Positions 37,020 to 45,154 of a DNA stretch of 64,000 bases are shown in pieces. This DNA is from a halophilic archaeon SHRA6 (GTDB lineage: Archaea; Halobacteriota; Halobacteria; Halobacteriales; Haloferacaceae), in contig SOPS01000001.1 in the NCBI GenBank assembly GCA_005239175.1, positions 496,001 through 560,000 of the forward strand, given 5' to 3'. The position numbers and the translations under genes were made by a program. Under the pieces are notes generated by a model, which was not told the DNA's origin, ran no database searches, and worked only from the letters and a program-made list of their open reading frames with translations. The number at the start of each line of letters is the position of its first letter. The first letter of the stretch is position 1.

Positions 37020-37499
37020 TCACTCGCGATCGAGTGCGAGGGCTCGCTCGTACAGATCATCGGCAATCCAGAATCCCGCGTCCCGTAATGCGTTGAGTTC
37101 AGATTCGAGGTCAAGTCCGTCTTGCCGGGACGCCCGGAGCAAAATTCCCACAACGCCGGTGACAGGGACATCGTGACGACTGGCGGCTGCACGTCCCTCA
37201 CGTTCGTCAAGAAGGATACGTTCGGCGTCAGTATCGATCGCGTACGCGAGGGCTGCCGCCTCTCCAGCATCGAGCTCTCGCTGAAGTTCTGTCAGAAGTT
37301 CCGTCGATTCTGGAGATACAATGCGAAGTCCACCACGATCCCGTAGTGATTCAATTTGATCGACACCAGCAGCCCCTGCCTGGATCTCGTGCCATACTGT
37401 CAGAGGAATCACAACCTCATCGAACTGTGCTTCGATCAACGCGAGCCGCCCGATCAAAGCGAGATTCAACAGCGGGGAGGTGTTCGAAACGACTGTCAT
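37020..37499 (-). CDS. PIN-like toxin (DUF3368 type)
   Basis: 159 residues. MTVVSNTSPLLNLALIGRLALIEAQFDEVVIPLTVWHEI carries the first conserved Asn/Ser variant of the PIN site, LDAGEAAALAYAI the Glu block and RILLDEREGRAAA the C-terminal Asp. This is the DUF3368 pattern, whose members pair with UPF0175 antitoxins, as here. A ribonuclease role is inferred from the family. Confidence 0.85.
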   Translation of the reverse strand: MTVVSNTSPLLNLALIGRLALIEAQFDEVVIPLTVWHEIQAGAAGVDQIESLRDRGGLRIVSPESTELLTELQRELDAGEAAALAYAIDTDAERILLDEREGRAAASRHDVPVTGVVGILLRASRQDGLDLESELNALRDAGFWIADDLYERALALDRE

Positions 37500-37744
37500 T
37501 CGCGGGCGTATTCGATATCGAGCGTGAGATCGGTGTCAGTGTAGTGTCGTTCGACGTTGCGCTTGCCGAGCAAGCGATGAAAGTCAGCCTTTGTGAGCCC
37601 GGCCAGTTCTCGTGCCTTTCCAAATGATAAATATCCTTCCCGATACAGCGAGACGGCCAGTTCCTGTCGAACAATGGGTTCGCGTTCATCTGGTGGGGCA
37701 GCGATCGCGTCGAACACATCAGCGGGAACCTCGATACTGCTCAT
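37496..37744 (-). CDS. UPF0175 antitoxin, copy 1
   Basis: 82 residues. EPIVRQELAVSLYREGYLSFGKARELAGLTKADFHRLLGKRNV is the UPF0175 helix-turn-helix signature. It overlaps the toxin by 4 bp. The protein is identical to the one at 48007-48255, and a truncated third copy lies at 56640-56745; the ~160 bp upstream of the gene are conserved in all three. Confidence 0.88.
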   Translation of the reverse strand: MSSIEVPADVFDAIAAPPDEREPIVRQELAVSLYREGYLSFGKARELAGLTKADFHRLLGKRNVERHYTDTDLTLDIEYARE

Positions 37745-37905
37745 GTGGAGGTATTCGGTGCCACAGTACTTTAATTATCATCTCAGAGTGAAAATGGCAG
37801 TACGTTTGCCACGCCAACTATAGCAGGAACTCGATCGAATACTGCGAGCCAGAGAATCTCAATCTCTCGGCGGAGACTATGTGATTCCTCTCGGGTTTCT
37901 TCGAG
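37745..37905. repeat. Conserved region upstream of UPF0175, copy 1
   Basis: The segment after the UPF0175 start (beginning GTGGAGGTATTCGGTGCCAC, ending ...GGCGGAGACTATGTGATTCC) is repeated at 48256-48415 and 56746-56905 with a few changes. It joins repeat R copy 3 at its right end, as copy 2 joins repeat R copy 5. Confidence 0.9.
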
Positions 37906-37913
37906 GCGATCGG

Positions 37914-38106
37914 CCGTCGTCGGTCACCATCACGGACCCACTCCGGACGATCGATCGAAGACATCAATTGTCCACGGAACACAGATGAGGAGCGATCGAC
38001 CACGCTAGACACACCTCGTACTGAGCGAACACGCGATCGAGTGCGTGTTTCCGCTGTAACCACCACTCATCGGTCATCACCGCGGACTCGTCCCAGACGA
38101 TCGCCC
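37914..38106. repeat. Dispersed repeat R, copy 3 (extended form)
   Basis: Core at 37914-38000 with GACGATCGATCGAAGACATC, followed by the same ~105-bp extension as copy 1 and again joined to a relic of the 31041 gene family. This pairing in two places suggests that the extension and the gene 3' end moved as one block. Confidence 0.9.
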
Positions 38107-38310
38107 TCACCCCAACTCCTGTAACACCGCCTCAATAACCGGCGATCGCACGGAAGACAGACGCGATCGCTCTTCAGCTGAATGAGCCACCATGTACGAC
38201 CAGCCGTCGAGGTCCACAAGAGAGGAGCCGTCGATCGAACCCCGGTTGATTACCACCTCCTGTGGCTCCGCAAACTGTTCACAGATCGCCTCGATGACGC
38301 GCTCTCTGCG
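38107..38310 (-). pseudogene. 3' relic of the 31041-31784 gene family
   Basis: The last ~65 codons of the family (AICEQFAEPQEVVI, SSLVDLDGWSYMV, SPVIEAVLQELG) are open and in frame, but the 5' part is replaced by the toxin gene at 38330. The stop is conserved. Confidence 0.75.
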
Positions 38311-38329
38311 GTCATCGAGCGATCGCGTG

Positions 38330-38620
38330 TTAGTCGTCGTCCGCGGTGTATGCGCCGCTCCGGGGCTTGATCCGGTGGACCGACAAAAGACATCTATCGC
38401 GCGCGAATGACACAGAGAGGCGATATTGACCGATTCGGATCTTCCGATACGGACTGTTTTGGGGCGGTTCACCGTAGTCGGGGGGGTCGCACCACGGCGA
38501 CGAACAGATTTCGTCGAGTTTGTTCGCTATCTGTGTCTGTGTCGATGAATCGAGGCCGGCAAAATCGTCGTAGGCCCGCCCGGTAAACTCCCATGACCAC
38601 TCCGCATCTTCCTCGGCTAT
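38330..38620 (-). CDS. ParE/RelE-like toxin lacking a normal start codon
   Basis: The frame is open from the antitoxin stop to a TAA at 38332 and reads AEEDAEWSWEFTGRAYDDFA, QTQIANKLDEICSSPW, SPYRKIRIGQYRLSVSFAR and LLSVHRIKPRSGAY, which is a complete RelE/ParE fold with the basic C-terminal Arg/Lys cluster. The natural start position holds ATA (38620-38618), three bases after the antitoxin TGA; no ATG, GTG or TTG precedes the conserved part in frame. Either ATA is used weakly or the toxin is silenced by a point mutation. Confidence 0.65.
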   Translation of the reverse strand: MAEEDAEWSWEFTGRAYDDFAGLDSSTQTQIANKLDEICSSPWCDPPDYGEPPQNSPYRKIRIGQYRLSVSFARDRCLLSVHRIKPRSGAYTADDD

Positions 38621-38623
38621 CTG

Positions 38624-38905
38624 TCACTCTCCGTCGTCGAGACCAAACTCCGCAAGAATTTCCTCACGGGAATGCGTCTCTCCCGTCTGAATGTCGCGCT
38701 CCCCGAGTGCGATCGCGAGGAGTTCGTCGCGGTCAAAGGTTGAGTGTTCAACGGCGTCCTGAAGAACGTACCGGATGTATTCACTCCGGGAGTTGAATCC
38801 ACGGCCCTGCCATTCGTTGTCAACCCGATCAAGCAAGGTTTGCGTCAGCCGAAGGTTAATTTTCACAGTCTCCGGCCCGTTCGATTCCGTAGTTGCGTTC
38901 GACAT
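38624..38905 (-). CDS. Ribbon-helix-helix antitoxin
   Basis: 93 residues. VKINLRLTQTLLDRVDNEWQGRGFNSRSEYIRYVLQDAVE is a CopG/ParD-type ribbon-helix-helix; the acidic tail (EEILAEFGLDDGE) would bind the toxin encoded just downstream. Intact. Confidence 0.82.
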   Translation of the reverse strand: MSNATTESNGPETVKINLRLTQTLLDRVDNEWQGRGFNSRSEYIRYVLQDAVEHSTFDRDELLAIALGERDIQTGETHSREEILAEFGLDDGE

Positions 38906-39290
38906 ACAAACGTACTACACAGGTGAGTGTGTTAGGCGTATCGGTTATAAAGAACCGAAAACAATACCTGACTCATAGGCCAGGATTCCCTCCGTGGCGG
39001 AAGATGGGGACCGCGATTGCAGTTACGATCGGCTCGTGAAGGGACCAGACGTAGCCAGTTGCGTGCGATCGGACACACAGTGCCGCTGCTACCACACCGT
39101 CACCACAGCCGCAAACACGAAAGTGCGGAACCGAAGCACTGAACGGCCGTCTCTGCGGACGTCTGTCCATGCAAACCGATCGTGTCCTCCTCACGAGCGC
39201 CACAGGGATCATTCGATCGCCTCTCCGGAACCAACCCCAGAACCACCTCGACAGCCGACAACGATCGTGTCCGTATCACGGAGGGGCAGC
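38906..39290. other. Intergenic region before the Nudix gene
   Basis: An open plus-strand frame runs through from 38994 but has no protein-like features; I treat it as leader or promoter sequence. A purine run GGAGGGG at 39281-39287 lies 3-4 bp before the Nudix ATG and could act as a ribosome binding site. Confidence 0.4.
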
Positions 39291-39752
39291 ATGAGCGACG
39301 AGTGGATTCAAGCCGACGACTGGCGGACGATCGTCGCAAACGTCCCGATTGTCTCCGTCGATCTCCTCGTCAAATACGAGGGAGGCCTGTTGCTTGGCCG
39401 CCGGATGAACGAACCGGCGAAGGGCTACTGGTTCGTGCCGGGCGGTCGTGTACTGAAGGGCGAGACGCGACGCGAGGCCGTCGATCGGATCGCCCAAGAC
39501 GAACTCGGCCTCGAGGTCGAGATCGTCGAATCACTCGGAGCCTTCGAGCACATCTACGACACCTCGGACGTGGACGGCGTTGACTCGAAGCACTACCTCG
39601 CAAACGGATACGTTGTCGATGCGATCGCTTGCGATGTCTCGGCCGACGATCAGCACGATGCGTTTCAAACCTTCCAGTCTGCACCAGAGCCGTGCCACGA
39701 ATATGTCGAGGCCTACGTCAACGCGTCGTCGGCAATCAACGGGTGGGACTAG
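39291..39752 (+). CDS. Nudix hydrolase, GDP-mannose mannosyl hydrolase-like
   Basis: 153 residues from ATG 39291, chosen because the family begins a few residues before VPIVSVDLLVKYEGGLLLGRR. WFVPGGRVLKGETRREAVDRIAQDELGL is the Nudix box in the relaxed form seen in GDP-mannose mannosyl hydrolases (GDPMH), which lack one of the usual glutamates. The following LGAFEHIYDTS and HYLANGYVVDAI blocks fit the same subfamily. It should hydrolyse a GDP-sugar such as GDP-mannose, so it may belong to surface-sugar metabolism although it sits among toxin-antitoxin genes. Confidence 0.8.
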   Translation: MSDEWIQADDWRTIVANVPIVSVDLLVKYEGGLLLGRRMNEPAKGYWFVPGGRVLKGETRREAVDRIAQDELGLEVEIVESLGAFEHIYDTSDVDGVDSKHYLANGYVVDAIACDVSADDQHDAFQTFQSAPEPCHEYVEAYVNASSAINGWD

Positions 39753-39791
39753 AGAGACCATCTCGTACCGCTCACGCCGGAGCGATCGTTC

Positions 39792-40073
39792 ACGTAATCC
39801 AACAATACACCTGTACGTGTGAGTCAGAACACTCGACACAGTGGGGTGTCACTCAACAGCAAAGTACGGTGCTACCCAACAGGTGACCCTCTCTATTCAG
39901 TCAAAAACATTCGACACGGTGGGGTGTGAGAGAGAATTCGATCGCCGACGCTTATCGTCGAAGCACTCGACCGAAAGTGACAACAGTCACACTGTCTGGG
40001 TAGCCTTTTGATCGGTGTTCTTCACTCGGTATGAGGTGTGGGTCCGCGCTTGAAGTCACGCTTGACGACAAAA
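39792..40073. repeat. 282-bp repeat, copy 1
   Basis: Highly similar to 43703-43985 over its whole length. Inside are two related words about 80 bp apart (CTCGACACAGTGGGGTGT at ~39829 and TTCGACACGGTGGGGTGT at ~39909) and the short inverted repeat GTGACAACAGTCAC. No coding potential is seen. The next ~60 bp (40082-40135) recur inverted at about 44070-44110. Confidence 0.93.
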
Positions 40074-40201
40074 TATCAACCACTAACAGTTGTTGGCAAT
40101 GTGATCGTCTGTATTCAGTCCAGAACACGTATCATACCGTTCTGGACCCTATTCAGTCGGATTCGTATATAAATGTGGGTCATATTTCCAACGACTGTTA
40201 C

Positions 40202-40256
40202 CGGAAGCGAACTTGCTGACGAACTCGCCGAAGACTTCGTTTCCGAATTGGAGTAG
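40202..40256 (+). pseudogene. Tail fragment of the PIN-domain gene at 49229-49658
   Basis: The sequence encodes GSELADELAEDFVSELE and stop, identical but for one residue to the C-terminus at 49607-49658. It is attached to unrelated sequence on the left, so it is a transplanted gene end. The rest of 40257-40455 shows nothing. Confidence 0.8.
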
Positions 40257-40455
40257 CTTACCAATTGTTAGTAATACGATTTCTTTATTCAGTGGCGATC
40301 CGGTGGCAAACCGTGATACACCATCATTACATACCTCGTATTGAATAATAAAACTGTGTTTTCAACTACTGTTACGCAAGTGTCACACCCAGTAGTTGAC
40401 ACCGTATATTTTCAGCACACAACAACTATCCAATCAAAAATCGAGGCAGTGCCCC

Positions 40456-41601
40456 CTACGCCAGAATATCGAACACCTCGACTGCTTTGTACTCCTTCCC
40501 GCGTTCTTTTCCAGTCACTTCCTCGATGAGGCCATCCGATTCGAGGTCGTCGACGATCTTGTATGCAGTCCGGCGTGAGACGTCGAGATACTCCACGAGA
40601 GCTGGTGCCGTGAAATACGGATACTGGAGTAACTGCCGAGCAAACATGTCCGTATTCGTACTGCCTGGGTACTCGGTCTCGTAGCGCTCCTGGAGATCAC
40701 GGAGTCGGTGCGTCCGATCGTACGAGGTCTCAGCTTGACTTCGGAGGCCTTCGAGGAAGAACGTGAGCCACTCGTCCCACGCCCCGTCCTCACTCACCGC
40801 ACGCATGCGTTCGACGTACTCGACTGTGTGACGATTGAAGTACGCGCTCGGGTAGATATACGGACTTTCGAGATACCCTTCGCTCGCCAAATACAGAATA
40901 ATGAGTAGGCGACCGAGTCGACCGTTCCCATCCGAGAAGGGATGGACTGTCTCGAAAAAATAGTGGATGATGGCGGCGTCGACGAGGGGATGGTACTGCC
41001 CACCCATTTGAATGTACGACGCAAGTGAATGCATGAGCGCAGTGAGTCCCTCCGGCGGTGGCGGGACGAACGGACGCTGTCCTGGCTGTGGGCTCGTGAG
41101 ATGCACCAGATGATCGCGGAAGTCACCGACGACGTCACCCTCGTTTCGGACGTCCTCAAGCAGCATTGAATGGAGTTCTCTGAGAAGCGAGAGCGTTATC
41201 GACGCTCCGCCCTCGATGCTGTCGAGCCCATATGTGAGTGCAGTCTCGTAGTTGAGCGCCTCTTTCAGATCTTTCTCAATTGCCGTGTCACCATCACCTG
41301 CAGGATGCTTTGTGTGGTAGGCTTCGACATCTTGATACGCGACGTCTGCCCCTTCGATACGTGCTGACTCAACGGCCTCGATACGAATGAGAGAGGTGTA
41401 CAGAACTGCGGAGAAGTCGACTGTCGAGCTGATACCGTCGACACGACCGATTTGATACGCTGCATCGGCCACCAGATCGTGTGTCTGGTCGGAAAGCTCA
41501 AGCGGCGGCTCGACTGGGAGTGGCTCCGGTGAATAGTATGGGTCCGGATGATAGGGGACGTATTTCCCCGGGGCGCGATCGGGAAGCTCTTTTGTGGGCA
41601 T
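40456..41601 (-). CDS. Fic-family AMP transferase
   Basis: 381 residues from ATG 41601; an open extension upstream (to 41724) is poorly conserved in appearance. The catalytic motif is HPFSDGNGRLGR (complete, with His, Asp/Asn and two Arg) at ~215. Residues 79-84 (SARIEG) match the class II inhibitory helix (S/T)xxx-E-(G/N) that blocks ATP binding within the same protein. The C-terminal ~90 residues end in a winged helix (APALVEYLDVSRRTAYKIVDDLESDGLIEE). Such proteins are self-inhibited Fic enzymes that modify target proteins with AMP and regulate themselves. Intact. Confidence 0.9.
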   Translation of the reverse strand: MPTKELPDRAPGKYVPYHPDPYYSPEPLPVEPPLELSDQTHDLVADAAYQIGRVDGISSTVDFSAVLYTSLIRIEAVESARIEGADVAYQDVEAYHTKHPAGDGDTAIEKDLKEALNYETALTYGLDSIEGGASITLSLLRELHSMLLEDVRNEGDVVGDFRDHLVHLTSPQPGQRPFVPPPPEGLTALMHSLASYIQMGGQYHPLVDAAIIHYFFETVHPFSDGNGRLGRLLIILYLASEGYLESPYIYPSAYFNRHTVEYVERMRAVSEDGAWDEWLTFFLEGLRSQAETSYDRTHRLRDLQERYETEYPGSTNTDMFARQLLQYPYFTAPALVEYLDVSRRTAYKIVDDLESDGLIEEVTGKERGKEYKAVEVFDILA

Positions 41602-41877
41602 CTCGGTGATACCACTATCTGGCTCTGTTGGTATAGTTGTTTTTATAGTAGGTATACGTATATCTCTGTGAGCGCTCTCGTGGGAGCTATAGCGCGAATA
41701 GTATACGTGCGGCCGTCGCGACAATATGTAGGTATAGTTTGTATATAAACATGTATACTAAGATTGTGGATTTCAAGCCATGGTTTCACGATATAACACT
41801 AAGACTGGAGAGGTGGGTGTGCCGGTTGCTTCGTGAGAAAATTTCAACCGATAATAGATGAAATTTGAAGCAAAACC

Positions 41878-41890
41878 TTCTTAAATGCAT
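41878..41890 (+). promoter_or_regulatory. TATA-like box before vapB
   Basis: CTTCTTAAATGCA lies about 25 bp upstream of the ATG at 41908, a spacing that predicts a leaderless transcript. Assigned from position and AT content only. Confidence 0.4.
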
Positions 41891-41907
41891 ATATCCGAAT
41901 ATATTGT

Positions 41908-42156
41908 ATGGTCAAAACCATTCGAGTATCCGAAGAATATCATGAGTGGTTGACGGCACACAAAGAGGGTGACGAGACGATGGAAGAGACGCTTCGCCGA
42001 ATGACGCGCGGCCCTCGGCCGGGCGACGTCGCCGGACTCCTAACCGAGAAAGAAGCCGAAGCGGCCAAAGAAGCAGTGGCGGGGCTCCGAGAGCGTGACC
42101 GCGACCGTCTTGATGCGGCCCAGATCGCCTTCGACGACAGTGACAGCACCGAATGA
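41908..42156 (+). CDS. VapB-like antitoxin
   Basis: 82 residues. VKTIRVSEEYHEWLTAHKEGDETMEETLRRMTRG is the start of the DUF7557/RHH-like VapB group common in haloarchaea; the C-terminal half is one acidic helix. It overlaps vapC by 4 bp (ATGA). Confidence 0.82.
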   Translation: MVKTIRVSEEYHEWLTAHKEGDETMEETLRRMTRGPRPGDVAGLLTEKEAEAAKEAVAGLRERDRDRLDAAQIAFDDSDSTE

Positions 42157-42548
42157 TCATCGATTCGTCATTCCTTTTTGACCTCATGGCAGAGGACCCA
42201 GATGCGTTCTCGAAGGGTGTGGAACTCGTTGAGAACGGCGAGATGCAGTGGCTGCCAACGCCAGTGGTCGCGGAGGCGTACTACGGTGTCGCCACCGTCC
42301 GCAGCACCACCACCGAGCAGGAGTTGCGGAATCGCCTTCTCGGGTATCCTCGTATTGAGGTTGACGACGAGATCGCACGGAGAGCTGGCGAACTCCTCGC
42401 GGCGGCAGATGACCGTGCCGGATCGAACGCGGGTGTCGGGGCGAACGATGGCTACATCGCTGCGATGGCTGACGTCCTCGATGACGCGGTTCTCACAAAC
42501 AACGTCGACGATTTCGCAAGGCTGGGCGTGCCAGTTGAAACCTATTGA
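42153..42548 (+). CDS. VapC-like PIN ribonuclease
   Basis: 131 residues. The first Asp is in MIIDSSFLFDLM, the Glu in VAEAYYGVA, and the two C-terminal acids in NDGYIAAMADVLDDAVLTNNVDDF. All four acidic PIN residues are present, so it should be an active ribonuclease kept in check by the preceding antitoxin. Confidence 0.87.
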   Translation: MIIDSSFLFDLMAEDPDAFSKGVELVENGEMQWLPTPVVAEAYYGVATVRSTTTEQELRNRLLGYPRIEVDDEIARRAGELLAAADDRAGSNAGVGANDGYIAAMADVLDDAVLTNNVDDFARLGVPVETY

Positions 42549-42630
42549 TCGGTGAACGCGTCGGTCGCGGGCATCGGCGAGGTCGCCAATAAATAATCAA
42601 GACTGATCGCCCGTAGCCACCCGATCGATC

Positions 42631-42830
42631 GCCCACGACCATCCTGCGAACAACCCGATCGACCCGCGCAGATCGATCGGAGGTCCCACAATGAGTGGGC
42701 TATCGATCGCAACACAACCAGACGACTCGATCGCCCTCGGCTCGTCAGCCTCTATCGTGTTGAGATACCACGGTTCGAGGAACGGTGCTGACTCGTCGGG
42801 ATCATCAGGCTTGCCTCGGTTCCACCGGGC
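42631..42830. pseudogene. Chimeric fragment: gene A start joined to 31041-family piece
   Basis: 42631-42735 is a near copy of 35219-35323 (leader and first codons of gene A, including its ATG). It switches abruptly at ~42735 to a piece homologous to 31340-31425 in the other coding direction (CCTCGGCTCGTCAGCCTC...). The junction falls at CGATCGCC, present in both parents. The rest of 42549-42919 is empty apart from a promoter-like TTTTATATA at 42880. Confidence 0.75.
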
Positions 42831-42879
42831 GCAAACGAGTTGTTCACCGTGAGACAGTATAGTTCCAGCACAGAACAGT

Positions 42880-42888
42880 TTTATATAT
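42880..42888 (+). promoter_or_regulatory. TATA-like box before the AbrB/PIN operon
   Basis: TTTTATATA is 32 bp upstream of the ATG at 42920, and GGTGAG at 42909-42914 could serve as a ribosome binding site, so a short leader is possible here. Confidence 0.4.
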
Positions 42889-42919
42889 CAGCGTAATAGT
42901 GGGTATTAGGTGAGAAAAA

Positions 42920-43189
42920 ATGGGAGAAACATCGGTTGATGGGAGCCACCGAAAAGAACTGTCGCTAACGGTAGACGACAGAGGACGAGTCACGCTTCCA
43001 AAAGACGTTCGAGAACAGTTGGGGATCGAGTCGAACGATGAGCTACCGGCGACGCTTGTCGGATCCGTCCTGGAGGTCAACCCCAAGCCGAGTTCGAAAT
43101 TAGCGCTCGCGACGGCTGGCCGGGATGACTGGGAGAACACGACGCCAACCGATGCGGGAGACGCGCTCTTTGGAGCGATGGATGAGTGA
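42920..43189 (+). CDS. AbrB-type antitoxin
   Basis: 89 residues. ELSLTVDDRGRVTLPKDVREQLGIESNDELPATLVGSVLEV is the swapped-hairpin AbrB fold. The C-terminal part (AGRDDWENTTPTDAGDALFGAMDE) resembles the toxin-binding tails of haloarchaeal VapB proteins. The PIN gene follows after 9 bp. Confidence 0.85.
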   Translation: MGETSVDGSHRKELSLTVDDRGRVTLPKDVREQLGIESNDELPATLVGSVLEVNPKPSSKLALATAGRDDWENTTPTDAGDALFGAMDE

Positions 43190-43198
43190 TCGGAACTG

Positions 43199-43678
43199 AT
43201 GGCTGACCCACTCCCGACAGAAGTGACGGTGCTCACGGACGTGAACATTCTCGCGATTGGACTGACCGAAGATCATCCAGTACACGACGATGTATATCCG
43301 TGGATTCAAAACGCCCTCGACGGACCAAACGTCTTGCTTGTCTTCGATTATTATCCACTTCGAGCACAGTATCTGATGACGAATAAATTTGGCGTGGACG
43401 CTGTTGCGGCTCGAAACGCAGTCCAGTCGCTTATTCAGAGCCCGGCACGGATTATTAGTGCGACTGAGACAACGCTGTTAGAGGCATACGAGATCAGCGC
43501 CGAACAGAACCACGACGTGTACGATTCGTTTATTTTGTCGCTCGCACGAGCCTACAGCGCGGATTATCTCATCACGACTGACGATGATTTCAACGAACTC
43601 TGCGATGGTGAGGACGTTACGTACACGAATCCGATTCCAGCCGACGATCGAGAGAAACTAGCATTCATTCAGGGCTGA
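43199..43678 (+). CDS. PIN-domain toxin
   Basis: 159 residues. TVLTDVNILAIGLTEDHPVHDDVYPWI gives the first Asp, TTLLEAYEIS the Glu, and HDVYDSFILSLARAYSADYLITTDDDF the C-terminal Asp block. The order and spacing are those of VapC-like ribonucleases. Intact frame. Confidence 0.85.
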   Translation: MADPLPTEVTVLTDVNILAIGLTEDHPVHDDVYPWIQNALDGPNVLLVFDYYPLRAQYLMTNKFGVDAVAARNAVQSLIQSPARIISATETTLLEAYEISAEQNHDVYDSFILSLARAYSADYLITTDDDFNELCDGEDVTYTNPIPADDREKLAFIQG

Positions 43679-43702
43679 GACGCGCCCCAGATCTACGACT
43701 CG

Positions 43703-43985
43703 ACGTAATCCAGCAATACATCTGTACGTGTGAGTCAGAACACTCGACACAGTGGGGTGTCACTCAACAGCAAAGTACAGTGCTAACCCAACAGGGCACC
43801 CTCTCTATTCAGTCAAAAACATTCGACACGGTGGGGTGTGAGAGAGAATTCGATCGCCGACGCTTGTCGTCGAAGCACTCGACCGAAAGTGACAACAGTC
43901 ACACTGTCTGGGTAGCCTTTTGATCGGTGTTCTTCACTCGGTATGAGGTGTGGGTCTGCTGTTGAAATCACGCTTGACGGCAAAA
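43703..43985. repeat. 282-bp repeat, copy 2
   Basis: Second copy of the repeat at 39792-40073, in the same orientation. The interval 43986-44114 adds an inverted copy of the word GTTGGCAATGTGATCGTCTG (here at ~44086-44105), so the right flanks of the two copies are related by inversion. Confidence 0.93.
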
Positions 43986-44114
43986 GACCAACCAATAATA
44001 AAACGTATATATCGAGGAGCGACCGGCTGGTTCTTCGAGGACTGCTGCCGTCGGAGCATGTGTGATACGCGTTCCGAACTGAATACAGACGATCACATTG
44101 CCAACAACTGATAG

Positions 44115-44589
44115 TCAACAAACGTGTTCGATTGAAATCTCAGGAAGCGAATGTGCTGCTGGGTCCATCTCAGCGAACGACTTGTCGTTCGTGAAAATAG
44201 TCGGCGCACGATCACGATGCTCAAATGCCAGCACGAGGATTGGAACATCTTTTGCTTGGATTCCACAGACTCGAGCGAGCGTCTGCACCGCGGCCGCTGA
44301 TCGTTGTTCTCCCAAGAGCGACTTATTCACGTCGCGACTGGACGGTGCTTCGATGAGCCCGGTCATCCGCGTGAGTCGTGTGAGAAACCGGGTTTTGACA
44401 GCATCCCGATCTACCGCCGAGAGACTTTGAGTGCGGTCGAACGCAGCGAGCGCTTCCTGAACCATGTACGCGTTGATCGCCGAGATTGTCTCACCTCGAT
44501 CGATTTCAGCAAGCAGTGTAGCGGCTTGATCGTTGGTCCGCAACGTCCCGAAGACCCACAGATTCGTATCGAGGATCGAGGATCTTCAC
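44115..44589 (-). pseudogene. VapC-like toxin inactivated by a 7-bp tandem duplication
   Basis: The natural start is a GTG at 44589 overlapping the antitoxin TGA (GTGA), giving V-K-I-L-D. Just after it TCGAGGA is present twice in tandem (44569-44575 and 44576-44582, plus strand). The extra copy shifts the frame and the rest (DTNLWVFGT, MVQEALAAFDRT, LAFEHRDRAPTIFTNDKSF) is in another frame with no start before a TTG at 44543. Deleting one copy would restore the whole PIN protein, including the first Asp. Confidence 0.8.
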
Positions 44590-44918
44590 GTGTCCGACCC
44601 GTACACCTGCTCGGCCGTTTCCTCACGTGCTTCGTTGACGGCGCGTTCGAGATCGTTCGAATCGACTTTTTCCCCGAGTGCTGTAAGCTGGGTATCGATA
44701 TCACGATCAGACTCGCGGCTCTGTTCGGCCTGCGCTAACAGCTTTTCAAGTCGAAGTGCGGCGATCGCCGTGTCGTCGTTGAGATCTCGGAGGTGGCCAC
44801 GGCAGGCTTCTTTGATGAACTCACTCTTATTCGTGTAGATTCCCGTTTCCTCGAGGAACCGTTCGATTTCGGTATCAAGTTCGACAGGGAACTTGACGCT
44901 GACACTGGCGTACCTCAT
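44586..44918 (-). CDS. Ribbon-helix-helix antitoxin
   Basis: 110 residues. MRYASVSVKFPVELDTEIERFLEETGIYTNKSEFIKEACRGHL is a clear ribbon-helix-helix domain; a long helix (EKLLAQAEQSRESDRDID) and an acidic tail follow. Intact, although its toxin is frameshifted. Nothing is seen in 44919-45154 apart from AT-rich promoter-like sequence. Confidence 0.8.
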   Translation of the reverse strand: MRYASVSVKFPVELDTEIERFLEETGIYTNKSEFIKEACRGHLRDLNDDTAIAALRLEKLLAQAEQSRESDRDIDTQLTALGEKVDSNDLERAVNEAREETAEQVYGSDT

Positions 44919-45154
44919 AGTAATACCATCGTGCTACGATAATATAAATGACGTGCTCGAACGGGATGTCGGTCATAAGAGTGCCCGCGGGTAAATAGTG
45001 CTACGGTACTGTATCGCAGACATCGGGTGATGATTGGTGTGTTGAGAACACACGTGCCATTGAGACCTGCGATAGCGAATCATCTCAGTTTCCAGAGGCA
45101 GAGAGTCACACAACTCCCGAACACGAGAGTACAGATTCCGGCGAGAGAAGATAC

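Noticed and set aside
23079-41783. 24-bp word CTAAGATTGTGGATTTCAAGCC shared by 23079-23100 and 41758-41780
   Set aside because: Real but short; both lie near ends of genes or elements and I see no boundary or second feature that would explain it.
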